Part shown: in pieces, positions 16,901 through 22,941 of the stretch
Position numbering within the stretch: the first letter of the stretch is position 1
Layout of the letters: the number at the start of each line of letters is the position of its first letter
Origin: Selenomonas sp.
Lineage (GTDB): Bacteria > Bacillota > Negativicutes > Selenomonadales > Selenomonadaceae
Length of the DNA: 50,122 nt
Assembly (NCBI GenBank): GCA_015265235.1
Contig: JABZYJ010000003.1
Span: 1 to 50,122, forward strand
Direction: 5' to 3'
Translations under genes and position numbers: made by a program
The notes under the pieces: model-generated
What the model saw: the letters and a program-made list of their open reading frames with translations, nothing else
Database searches by the model: none
Told to the model about the DNA's origin: nothing

Positions 16901-17096
16901 GGAATGCGGCCTTGAGGTGACGGATCACATTGCGCTCGACCTCTCTGGGAACCCGCGCCTCGTCGAAATCGCGCGCAGGAACGAGGCGTTCATCCGCGAG
17001 ATCACCCTTGCCGACAGCCTCTCCTGCGATGCGCCGATGGCCACGAGCAAGGAGTGGAACATCAACGGCGAGAAGCTGACGCTGAGCATTAAATAA
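13977..17096 (+). CDS. ileS: Isoleucyl-tRNA synthetase, type 2
   Basis: Charges tRNA-Ile with isoleucine. I place the start at TTG 13977, behind GGGAGGG 6 bases upstream, giving 1039 residues. The ATG at 13947 lacks a ribosome-binding site and precedes the predicted transcription start. The signature HIGH (GRPHIGHVL) and KMSKS (QKMSKSKGN) motifs are present. The wording TANGRPHIGH, GWDTHGLPVE and KMSKSKGN, together with the length above 1000, fits the eukaryote-like type 2 IleS, which is naturally insensitive to mupirocin, rather than the shorter type 1 enzyme. The editing domain follows with a TWTTPWTLPSN-type motif (AWTTTPWTLPSN). The gene stands alone between its own promoter and terminator. 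Confidence 0.93.
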   Translation: MYEKVDTNLDFAAREKAVADFWRENHIAQRAVDQREGCDTFTFYDGPPTANGRPHIGHVLTRVIKDMLPRYQSMKGRKVLRKAGWDTHGLPVELEVEKAIGINGKEQIEEYGIEPFIKKCRESVWKYKSMWEQFSDVVGFWADMEHPYITYENDFIESEWWALKEIWKKGLLYQGHKIVPYCPRCGTPLSSHEVAQGYKDVTERSAIVTFKAADEDAYFLAWTTTPWTLPSNLALCVNPNVTYVKLRVYGKVYYLAEALVDSVFDGSWGEREELAKMKGSELEYRKYEPLYPFATQDVRDKAFFVICDNYVTTEDGTGIVHTAPAFGEDDNRVCRKYNMPFVQFVNEKGEMTEETDWPGVFVKDADPLILDDLEKSGKLFKAPEFTHSYPHCWRCDTPLIYYARASWFIRMTAVRDELVANNKTVNWIPPSIGEGRFGNWIEHVQDWGISRNRYWGTPLNIWKCSCGHEHAVGSIAELRELQPNCPADIELHRPYIDAITFPCPECGETMHRVPEVIDCWFDSGSMPFAQWHYPFENKEIFEKYFPADFISEAVDQTRGWFYSLIAISTLLFDKSPYRNVIVLGHVQDKDGQKMSKSKGNAVDPMDALGRHGADAIRWYFYENSAPWLPNRFHDDAVQEGARKFMGTLWNTYAFYVLYANIDEFDPTKYTLDYDQLSVMDRWVLSRLNTMVRTVDDCLAHYRVTEAAKALQSFVEELSNWYVRRCRSRFWAKGMEQDKVNAYLTLYTALVTTVKAAAPMVPFITESIYRNLVCSVDKNAPISVHLADFPTANEAWIDPALEDNMEVVLEVVTLGRAARNAANIKNRQPVGQMYVKAAHELPDFFVKIIEDELNIKEVIFRDDMSDFLAYHVKPNFHVLGPKVGKQMGAVKKALEASDGAAVKDALAGDGSYTLHLPDGDVTVTAEDVEVTVSQRDGYNCQSYGGVTVALSTTLTEALIEEGFVREIISKVQTMRKECGLEVTDHIALDLSGNPRLVEIARRNEAFIREITLADSLSCDAPMATSKEWNINGEKLTLSIK

Positions 17097-17115
17097 TAAG
17101 AAGTTTTTGGAAGAT

Positions 17116-17162
17116 GGCTGTTGTGCAAGGATTTTTCGTCCTCGTACAGCAGCCTCTTTCTA
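17116..17162 (+). terminator. Terminator of ileS
   Basis: GGCTGTTGTGC (17116-17126) pairs with GTACAGCAGCC (17144-17154) using G-U pairs, with an extended inner stem (AAGGA/TCCTC region), followed by TCTTTCTAT. It lies 20 bases past the ileS stop. Confidence 0.8.
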
Positions 17163-17190
17163 TTGACAATATGGGGGCGGGACGTATAAT
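17163..17190 (+). promoter_or_regulatory. Promoter of the ytkL-miaA-hfq unit
   Basis: Consensus TTGACA (17163-17168) and TATAAT (17185-17190) with a 16-base spacer, directly after the ileS terminator. Confidence 0.8.
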
Positions 17191-17228
17191 AAGAATGAAT
17201 TACTGTGTTATTGAGGGGAGTGATCGCA

Positions 17229-17906
17229 TTGGTAAAATTCAGTTACTACGGACATGCGGCATTTTTGCTGGATGATGGGACGCATAAGGTGCTCGTTGAC
17301 CCCTTTTTGACAGGGAATCCCGTTGCGAGCGTTAAGGCGGACGATGTGGAGTGTGACTATATTCTCGTTTCTCATGCGCACGGGGATCATCTGGGCGATG
17401 CGCCGTCGATCGCAGCGCGTACCGGGGCGAAGATCGTCTCGACGCCGGAGGTCATCAGTGTCTGCGAGAGTCAGACACTGGCAGAGATTGCATCCTGCCC
17501 GATGAACATCGGTGGTTCGCTCAATTTGCCGTTCGGCAAGGTGCGTATGACCTTCGCCCAGCACAGCGCGGGCGTGGCAGGCGGGATCGCCTGCGGGTTT
17601 GTCGTGTATATCGGCGGCAGGACGGTCTACTATGCGGGCGATACGGCGCTGTTCAGCGATATGCAGCTCATTGGACGCAAGGACAGCATCGACTATGCCG
17701 TTCTGCCCATCGGCGATAACTATACGATGGGGCTTGAGGATGCGGCGATGGCGGCGCAGTGGGTCAACGCGGGGCACGTGATCCCCGTTCACTACAATAC
17801 GTGGCCGATCATCAAACAGGAGGCACGGCACTACAAGGATGTGACGGAAGCCATGACGCGGGCCAGAGTGCATATCATGGCGCCCGGAGATACGATGGAG
17901 CTTTGA
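17229..17906 (+). CDS. UPF0173-family metallo-beta-lactamase-fold hydrolase (YtkL-like)
   Basis: A 225-residue metal-dependent hydrolase of unknown substrate. The metal-binding HAHGDHLGDA motif (HxHxDH) is near residue 48, with further histidines in the AQHSAG and PVHYNTWP segments, and GDTALFSD corresponds to the later metal-ligand aspartate. I chose TTG 17229, which gives the typical MVKFSYYGHAAF start, behind the purine-rich GAGGGGAG at 17213-17220. In-frame GTG 17220 and GTG 17205 are less likely. The stop overlaps the miaA start (TGATG). Its conservation beside miaA-hfq suggests a housekeeping role, but no function can be named. Confidence 0.88.
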   Translation: MVKFSYYGHAAFLLDDGTHKVLVDPFLTGNPVASVKADDVECDYILVSHAHGDHLGDAPSIAARTGAKIVSTPEVISVCESQTLAEIASCPMNIGGSLNLPFGKVRMTFAQHSAGVAGGIACGFVVYIGGRTVYYAGDTALFSDMQLIGRKDSIDYAVLPIGDNYTMGLEDAAMAAQWVNAGHVIPVHYNTWPIIKQEARHYKDVTEAMTRARVHIMAPGDTMEL

Positions 17907-18892
17907 TGCAGGCACGGAAGACGCCTCTGCTCGTTCTCCTCGGGCCTACGGCAGTAGGAAAGACGGCGCTCTCACTGCAGCTCGCGGAACGGCTCGGCAC
18001 GGAGATCATCTCGGGGGACTCGATGCTCGTCTATCGCGGCTTTGACATTGGCAGTGCGAAGCCGCGTGCGGAGGAGTGCGCTCGTGTGCCGCATCATCTT
18101 GTCGATGTGCTCGGTGCCGATGCACCGTTCTCCGTGACGGAGTTTGTCGCGCGCGTGTCGGAGCTCGCACGTGACTTTGATGCGGCAGGGCGCCTGCCGT
18201 TCGTCGTCGGCGGGACGGGGCTCTATGTCAAGGCGCTCGTCGAGGGATATGACTTCAACGTGACGCAGGAGCATACGTGCTTTCGTCATGCCATGACGGG
18301 CGTTGCCGCACGCCGCGGCAGCGGCCGCGTACATCGCTTTCTCGCGCATCGTGACCCCGCTGCAGCAGAGCGGATCCACGCGAACAATCTGCGCCGCGTG
18401 ATCCGTGCACTCGAGGTCGCACGCTACGGTGATGAGAGCATTTCGCGTGCGCGTGCGATGGAGCACGGGACAATGCCCTATGATGCCCTCGTGATCGGGC
18501 TCATGCGGGAGCGGGCACATCTCTATGCGCGCATCAATGAGCGCGTTGAGGCGATGTTTGCCGCAGGGCTGTGCGCAGAGGTGCAGCAGCTTTTGGACAG
18601 CGGTGTACGCCGCGATGCTCCGGCGATGAAGGGGATCGGCTACAAGGAGACGGCGGCGTATCTTGCGGGAGAGATCACGCGCACGGAGGCGATCACGGCC
18701 GTGCAGACGGCAACGCGGCATTTTGCGAAGCGTCAGCTGACGTGGTATCGGCAGATGCCATACATCCGCTGGTACGATGCGGATGCGTGGACGGAGCCGG
18801 AGCTGTTGGAGCGCATTTTAATGGATATAAAGGAATGGCAGACAAAAGGAGAGGCAAAGGATGACGGCCAAGATCATCAATCTGCAGGATAA
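17906..18892 (+). CDS. miaA: tRNA dimethylallyltransferase MiaA
   Basis: Transfers the isoprenoid group from DMAPP to A37 of tRNAs reading UNN codons. The 328-residue protein has the P-loop GPTAVGKT (about residues 13-20), the GDSMLVYRGFDIGSAKP tRNA-contact segment (usually SMQVY, here Leu for Gln), VVGGTGLYVKAL and the late RHFAKRQLTWYR motif. The ATG shares two bases with the previous stop. The gene runs 32 bases into hfq, so the last ten residues are encoded in the overlap. The miaA-hfq order is widely conserved in bacteria. Confidence 0.95.
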   Translation: MQARKTPLLVLLGPTAVGKTALSLQLAERLGTEIISGDSMLVYRGFDIGSAKPRAEECARVPHHLVDVLGADAPFSVTEFVARVSELARDFDAAGRLPFVVGGTGLYVKALVEGYDFNVTQEHTCFRHAMTGVAARRGSGRVHRFLAHRDPAAAERIHANNLRRVIRALEVARYGDESISRARAMEHGTMPYDALVIGLMRERAHLYARINERVEAMFAAGLCAEVQQLLDSGVRRDAPAMKGIGYKETAAYLAGEITRTEAITAVQTATRHFAKRQLTWYRQMPYIRWYDADAWTEPELLERILMDIKEWQTKGEAKDDGQDHQSAG

Positions 18893-19094
18893 CTTTCTCA
18901 ATCAGGTGCGCAAGGACGGGATTCCTGTGACGATTCATCTCGTGAACGGCTTCCAGATCAAGGGGACGGTGCGCGGGTTCGACAATTTCGTCCTCATGGT
19001 GGATGCGATGGGGAAGCAGCAGATGATTTATAAGCATGCGGTCTCGACCATCACGCCGGCTCAGCCGGTGCGGACGGGCGACGATGCGTCGTAA
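18861..19094 (+). CDS. hfq: RNA chaperone Hfq
   Basis: A 77-residue Sm-like protein that forms a hexameric ring and helps small RNAs pair with mRNAs. The Sm1 region (NFLNQVRKDGIPVTIHLVNGFQ, about 11-32) and the Sm2 YKHAVST motif (about 56-62, usual form YKHAIST) are clear. It begins inside the end of miaA with an AGGAGAGG ribosome-binding site, and an intrinsic terminator follows. The C-terminal tail after the Sm core is very short, as in other Firmicute Hfq proteins. Confidence 0.97.
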   Translation: MTAKIINLQDNFLNQVRKDGIPVTIHLVNGFQIKGTVRGFDNFVLMVDAMGKQQMIYKHAVSTITPAQPVRTGDDAS

Positions 19095-19108
19095 TCACGC
19101 CGAACAAC

Positions 19109-19148
19109 GCTGCTGTACCGCCTGCGGTGCAGCGGCTTTTTCCTTTTT
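19109..19148 (+). terminator. Terminator after hfq
   Basis: GCTGCTGTACC and GGTGCAGCGGC pair (with G-U pairs) around a small loop and are followed by TTTTTCCTTTTT. dut starts 26 bases later without an obvious promoter of its own, so partial read-through is likely. Confidence 0.75.
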
Positions 19149-19174
19149 ATCTGTTCTCTGATGAAGGAGGAGCG

Positions 19175-19627
19175 ATGAAGCAGCGAGGATTTGAGATCGT
19201 CTCAGCGTACGCAGGGGCAGGTGTGCTGCTCCCCGAACGAAAGACAGGGGCGAGTGCGGGTTATGATCTTGCGGCGGCGACTGCCGTGGAGATCGTCCCG
19301 CAGGGCTTTGCCATGGTGCCGACGGGCGTCAAGGCGTATATGCAGGCGGATGAGGTTCTGCTGCTCTACATTCGCTCAAGCATGGCGGTGAAACGTCAGC
19401 TCATGCTGATGAACGGTGTCGCCGTGATCGATGCAGACTACTATGGAAATGCGGACAACGAGGGGCATATTATCGTCCCCCTATACAATTACGGACGGGA
19501 GCCCGTGTTGATTGCGGCGGGCGAGCGGATTGCGCAGGGCATCTTTACGCGCTATCTGGCGGCGGACGGCGATATGGCGGGATGCGGACGGGCGCGCAGC
19601 GGCGGCTTCGGCTCGACGGGCGCATAG
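19175..19627 (+). CDS. dut: Deoxyuridine 5'-triphosphate nucleotidohydrolase
   Basis: Hydrolyses dUTP to dUMP and pyrophosphate, keeping uracil out of DNA and feeding thymidylate synthesis. The trimeric dUTPase motifs are present in the 150-residue protein: AGYDLAA (about 27-33), RSSMAVK (about 67-73), GVAVIDADYYGNADNEG (about 81-97) and the C-terminal glycine-rich arm RSGGFGSTG. The ATG at 19175 has AAGGAGGAG just upstream. The open frame extends 16 codons further but only into the hfq terminator. Confidence 0.94.
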   Translation: MKQRGFEIVSAYAGAGVLLPERKTGASAGYDLAAATAVEIVPQGFAMVPTGVKAYMQADEVLLLYIRSSMAVKRQLMLMNGVAVIDADYYGNADNEGHIIVPLYNYGREPVLIAAGERIAQGIFTRYLAADGDMAGCGRARSGGFGSTGA

Positions 19628-19648
19628 CGGCATCCGTACGTCTGCATT

Positions 19649-19677
19649 TTGACAGGAAAACGAAACTCATTTATAAT
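19649..19677 (+). promoter_or_regulatory. Strong promoter of iscR-iscS
   Basis: A perfect consensus promoter, TTGACA (19649-19654), 17-base spacer, TATAAT (19672-19677). The leader contains CGGTAT twice, 20 bases apart, which might be an operator for the regulator it drives, but this is weak. Confidence 0.82.
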
Positions 19678-19732
19678 GATGTCGGTATAACTTTGGGGTA
19701 AACGGTATGATTTGCCCACACAGGAGATCTTT

Positions 19733-20176
19733 ATGAAACTTTCAACGAAGGGGCGTTACAGTGTCACGGCACTCTATGAGCTCGCCCTGCGCTACGGCAA
19801 GGGCGTTGTTCCGCTGCATGCGATTGCAGCGACACAGGGGATCTCCGAGCACTATTTGGAGCAGCTGATGGTGCCGCTGCGCCGTGCAGGACTGGTTGAG
19901 AGTGTGCGCGGGGCGCAGGGGGGCTATACGCTCGCGCTCCCACCTGAGGAGATCACGATTGGGCGGATCATCACGGCCGTGGAGGGCCCGATCGCCCTCG
20001 TGGACTGCCTGCTGACGGATGCGGAGGCACGCGACCAGAGCTGTGAGCGCGCGGGGAACTGCGTGACGCGTCAGATCTGGGAGGAGGTCTGTGACAGCAT
20101 CAACAGTGTGTTGAACAATATTGCCCTCTCCGATCTCGTGCAGCGCGGACATCGCCGCGCGGGGTGCAATCAGTGA
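19733..20176 (+). CDS. iscR: Rrf2-family iron-sulfur-type transcriptional regulator (IscR-like)
   Basis: A 147-residue winged-helix regulator. The N-terminal MKLSTKGRYSVTALYELAL and the recognition region ISEHYLEQLMVPLRRAGLVESVRGAQGGY are diagnostic of Rrf2 proteins. Three cysteines follow in the sensor loop (VDC, QSC, GNC, near residues 94-112), as expected for an Fe-S cluster ligand set, so it is more IscR-like than CymR-like, although the first spacing is longer than in E. coli. The stop overlaps iscS by one base (TGATG). It probably represses its own promoter when clusters are plentiful. Confidence 0.9.
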   Translation: MKLSTKGRYSVTALYELALRYGKGVVPLHAIAATQGISEHYLEQLMVPLRRAGLVESVRGAQGGYTLALPPEEITIGRIITAVEGPIALVDCLLTDAEARDQSCERAGNCVTRQIWEEVCDSINSVLNNIALSDLVQRGHRRAGCNQ

Positions 20177-21303
20177 TGCCGGTCTACCTCGACTATGCCG
20201 CCACGACCCCACTCGATGCGCGTGTCCTCATGGCGATGCAGCCGTATCTGACGGAGGTGTGCGGGAATCCATCGAGCCTGCACTGTTTCGGACAGGCGGC
20301 GCGGCGCGGTGTCATGCGTGCACGGGAGGAGACGGCGGCGCTCATCGGTGCATCTCCGTCGGAGGTGTTCTTTACGAGCGGCGGGACGGAGAGCGATAAC
20401 TGGGCCCTGCGTGGTCTGGCGGAGGAACGGCGAAAGGCAGGCTGCCGGCATATTGTGACCTCCGCCGTTGAGCATCCTGCCGTGCGCGAGACCTGCCGCG
20501 ATCTGGCGGCACACGGGTATGCACTGACGGAGGTGCCTGTCGATGCCGCAGGGCGCGTTGCTCCGTCTGATGTGGCGGCGGCACTGCGTGAGGATACGGC
20601 GTTGGTCACGATCATGACGGCGAACAACGAGGTCGGAACGCTTCAGCCAATTGCGGAAATCGGTGCGCTCCTTCGGGCGCGCGGGATCCCGTTTCATACG
20701 GACGCCGTGCAGGCGGCGGGGCATGTTCCGCTCGATGTGGAGGAACTGCACGTCGATGCGCTCTCACTTTCGGCGCATAAATTCTGCGGCCCGAAGGGCG
20801 TCGGCGTGCTCTACGTGCGCCGTACGTTGCGGATTGCCCCGCTTCTATATGGCGGCGCACAGGAACGCGATATGCGCGCGGGCACGGAGAATGTGGCGGG
20901 GATCGTCGGCTGCGGCTGTGCGGCGACGATTGCCCGCGTGGAGATGGGCGCAGAGGACGTGCGCCTGCGCGCTGCGGCTGCGTCGCTGCGCACCGCACTT
21001 TCGGACATCGACGGCATTCGATTTTACGGACCCAGAGAGGAGCGGCTTGCGGGCATCCTGAGCTTTGGTATACGGGACATCCCGCAGGATACGCTGCTCA
21101 TCCGTCTGGATCTCGCGGGCTTTGCCGTATCGGGCGGCAGTGCGTGCAGTGCGGGCGCAGCGCACCCGTCCCACGTCCTGTGTGCGATGGGCTGCCCACC
21201 GGAGGAGGCGCGCACAGCGATCCGTGTGAGTCTCGGGCGCTTTACGCGCGAGGATGATGTGGCGGCGTTTGCCGATACGGTTCGTGCCATCGCAAAAGAG
21301 TAG
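20176..21303 (+). CDS. iscS: Cysteine desulfurase (NifS/IscS family)
   Basis: A PLP enzyme that removes sulfur from cysteine for Fe-S clusters and tRNA thiolation. The 375-residue protein begins with the family signature VYLDYAATTP. The PLP lysine lies in SLSAHKFCGPKG (about residue 200), and the persulfide cysteine is in GSACSAGAAHPSHVL (about residue 321). The short form of this loop without a long flexible insertion resembles NifS-type group I enzymes. It is coupled to iscR. No iscU-like scaffold follows in the window. Confidence 0.93.
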   Translation: MPVYLDYAATTPLDARVLMAMQPYLTEVCGNPSSLHCFGQAARRGVMRAREETAALIGASPSEVFFTSGGTESDNWALRGLAEERRKAGCRHIVTSAVEHPAVRETCRDLAAHGYALTEVPVDAAGRVAPSDVAAALREDTALVTIMTANNEVGTLQPIAEIGALLRARGIPFHTDAVQAAGHVPLDVEELHVDALSLSAHKFCGPKGVGVLYVRRTLRIAPLLYGGAQERDMRAGTENVAGIVGCGCAATIARVEMGAEDVRLRAAAASLRTALSDIDGIRFYGPREERLAGILSFGIRDIPQDTLLIRLDLAGFAVSGGSACSAGAAHPSHVLCAMGCPPEEARTAIRVSLGRFTREDDVAAFADTVRAIAKE

Positions 21304-21309
21304 AATTAC

Positions 21310-21470
21310 GGAAGCACTGATAAATTCAGCACCGCCATCTTAGCGCATCTTTTTTGCCCGCTTTTTGTCGGCAAATCCTCCACATAGCCCTCGCTATGCG
21401 TCCGGTTTGCCTCCTCAATCGGACGAAAAATCTACGCCAATCTGACGGACTTCATTTTATCAGCGATTCC
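21310..21470. mobile_element. MITE-like palindromic element with target-site duplication
   Basis: A 161-bp element whose two halves are imperfect inverted repeats along their whole length. The ends are GGAAGCACTGATAAATTCAG on the left and, read inward on the other strand, GGAATCGCTGATAAAATGAA on the right. The apex contains the inner hairpin CATAG-CCCTCG-CTATG. It is flanked by a perfect 4-bp direct repeat, TTAC at 21306-21309 and TTAC at 21471-21474, which looks like a target-site duplication. It contains no coding sequence. It sits between the end of iscS and the rodZ promoter without disturbing either, and could also act as a strong RNA hairpin after iscS. Confidence 0.78.
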
Positions 21471-21484
21471 TTACCTGAAAAAAT

Positions 21485-21513
21485 TTGTCTTTGCCGTGTA
21501 CTTTGTGTATAAT
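21485..21513 (+). promoter_or_regulatory. Promoter of the rodZ-pyrR block
   Basis: TTGTCT (21485-21490) and TATAAT (21508-21513), 17 bases apart, with an upstream TG (extended -10). Confidence 0.72.
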
Positions 21514-21588
21514 CAAAGGAATCGCGAGTTCATTGCGTGATATTGTAGACGTGATATTCTAGATTGGTATAGATCAGGAGGGAACTTC

Positions 21589-22434
21589 ATGGTCGGAGAC
21601 ATCCTGCGCAGCGCTCGTGTCAAGCAGGGACTGACAATTGCAGATATAGAAAAAGGGACAAGCATCCGTGCCCTTTACATCGAAAGTATTGAGCAGGGCA
21701 ATATCGACAACCTGCCCGGCATGGTCTATGCCAAGGGCTTCGTCCGCAATTATGCGGGCTTCCTGCATCTGGATGCGGAGGAACTGGTGCAGCAGTTCGC
21801 AGAGGAGAACGGCACGGCGACCGCTCCAGCGGCACCGACCGCCGAGGAGAAGCCGCGGCGCATCTCACTCAACAACATCGGCGATGCGTCGCTCTCTGAG
21901 ATCTCCATCGGCGGCAGGAAATCTTCCTCTGCGGGAATGCTCGGCAAGCTGGTCGCCGGTATCGTGGTGCTCGTCGCACTGGTTGGCGGCGGCGCGGCAC
22001 TCGTTTCGTTCATCAATTCTCCTGCGCGTGAGACGGCCGCACCGACGGCACCTGCGCGTGCGGAGAGCCAGCCGACGCAGACGCCGGCAGCAGAGGCGAA
22101 GGATGTGCGCGTGAGCGTGCACCTCACCGAACGCTGCTGGACGGAGGTGACGGTTGACGGAAAGACCGTCTTTGAGGGGCTGCTCGAAGAGGGCAAGACC
22201 GAGAACTGGCAGGGCAAGGAGTCCATCGTTCTGCGTGCGGGAAACGCCGGAGCACTTGAGGTGACGGTGAACGGGAAGAAGCTCGGCACGTTCGGCGATG
22301 AGGGCGCTGTTGTAGAGCGCACCTTTACGCGGACAACGAAGTCACTGGAGGATGCAGCTGCCCCCAGCGGCGATGCGGACGGCGAGCAGCCGAAAAAGAG
22401 TACAGCGAAGCGTACGCAGAGCCGCGGTCAGTAA
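21589..22434 (+). CDS. rodZ: RodZ-like cell-shape protein (cytoplasmic HTH, single membrane helix)
   Basis: A 281-residue bitopic membrane protein. Residues 1-72 form a Cro/CI-type helix-turn-helix domain of the HTH_25 kind (ARVKQGLTIADIEKGTSIRALYIESIE). One membrane helix spans about 119-142, followed by a Pro/Ala/Thr-rich linker and a C-terminal DUF4115-like beta domain (about 170-245, with SVHLTERCWTEVTVDGK). RodZ links MreB to the elongation machinery. It is the first gene of a block rich in division genes and has an AGGAGGG ribosome-binding site. A C-terminal Lys/Arg-rich tail follows. Confidence 0.88.
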   Translation: MVGDILRSARVKQGLTIADIEKGTSIRALYIESIEQGNIDNLPGMVYAKGFVRNYAGFLHLDAEELVQQFAEENGTATAPAAPTAEEKPRRISLNNIGDASLSEISIGGRKSSSAGMLGKLVAGIVVLVALVGGGAALVSFINSPARETAAPTAPARAESQPTQTPAAEAKDVRVSVHLTERCWTEVTVDGKTVFEGLLEEGKTENWQGKESIVLRAGNAGALEVTVNGKKLGTFGDEGAVVERTFTRTTKSLEDAAAPSGDADGEQPKKSTAKRTQSRGQ

Positions 22435-22461
22435 CGTGATGCGTGAGAGAGGGTGAGGGCA

Positions 22462-22926
22462 ATGCGATGCCCTTTTTGCAAAGAACCGGACAGCCGTGTC
22501 ATTGATTCTCGTGCGGCAGAGGAGGGAATGACCATCCGTCGCCGCCGTGAGTGCGGAAAGTGCGGTCGGCGGTTTACGACGTATGAGGTGGTGGAACGTC
22601 TGCCGCTCATGGTCGTCAAACGTGATGGCCGCCGTGAGCCGTTCAGCCGCGATAAGCTGCTGACGGGCATCATACGCTCCTGTGATAAGCGCGACATCTC
22701 GATGGAGCAGATCACAAATTTTGTGGCAGAGATCGAGCATGAGATCCGCAACCGTACAGAGCCCGAAGTGCCCTCCGAGAAGGTCGGTGAGATCGTCATG
22801 GAGCATTTGAAGGACTTTGACGAGGTCGCTTACATTCGCTTCGCCTCGGTCTATCGGAAGTTCGACGATATTACGAATTTCATCGAGGAACTGGAGACGC
22901 TGCGTGCACATCGTGAGAAAGAATGA
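22462..22926 (+). CDS. nrdR: Transcriptional repressor NrdR
   Basis: A zinc-ribbon and ATP-cone repressor of ribonucleotide reductase genes that senses ATP/dATP. The 154-residue protein has the zinc ligands C3, C6, C31 and C34 (MRCPFC and ECGKCGRRF), and the ATP-cone follows from about residue 49 (VKRDGRREPFSRDKL). The ATG at 22462 puts the zinc ribbon at the very N-terminus as in all NrdR proteins. An in-frame ATG three codons earlier is disfavoured. No nrd genes are in the window. Confidence 0.96.
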   Translation: MRCPFCKEPDSRVIDSRAAEEGMTIRRRRECGKCGRRFTTYEVVERLPLMVVKRDGRREPFSRDKLLTGIIRSCDKRDISMEQITNFVAEIEHEIRNRTEPEVPSEKVGEIVMEHLKDFDEVAYIRFASVYRKFDDITNFIEELETLRAHREKE

Positions 22927-22941
22927 AAGGCAGAGTGGGGA

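Noticed and set aside
13857..16928. A 1023-codon open frame on the minus strand
   Set aside because: It is fully antisense to ileS, which has all synthetase motifs. The antisense sequence shows no recognisable domain and a composition typical of the shadow frame of GC-rich codons.
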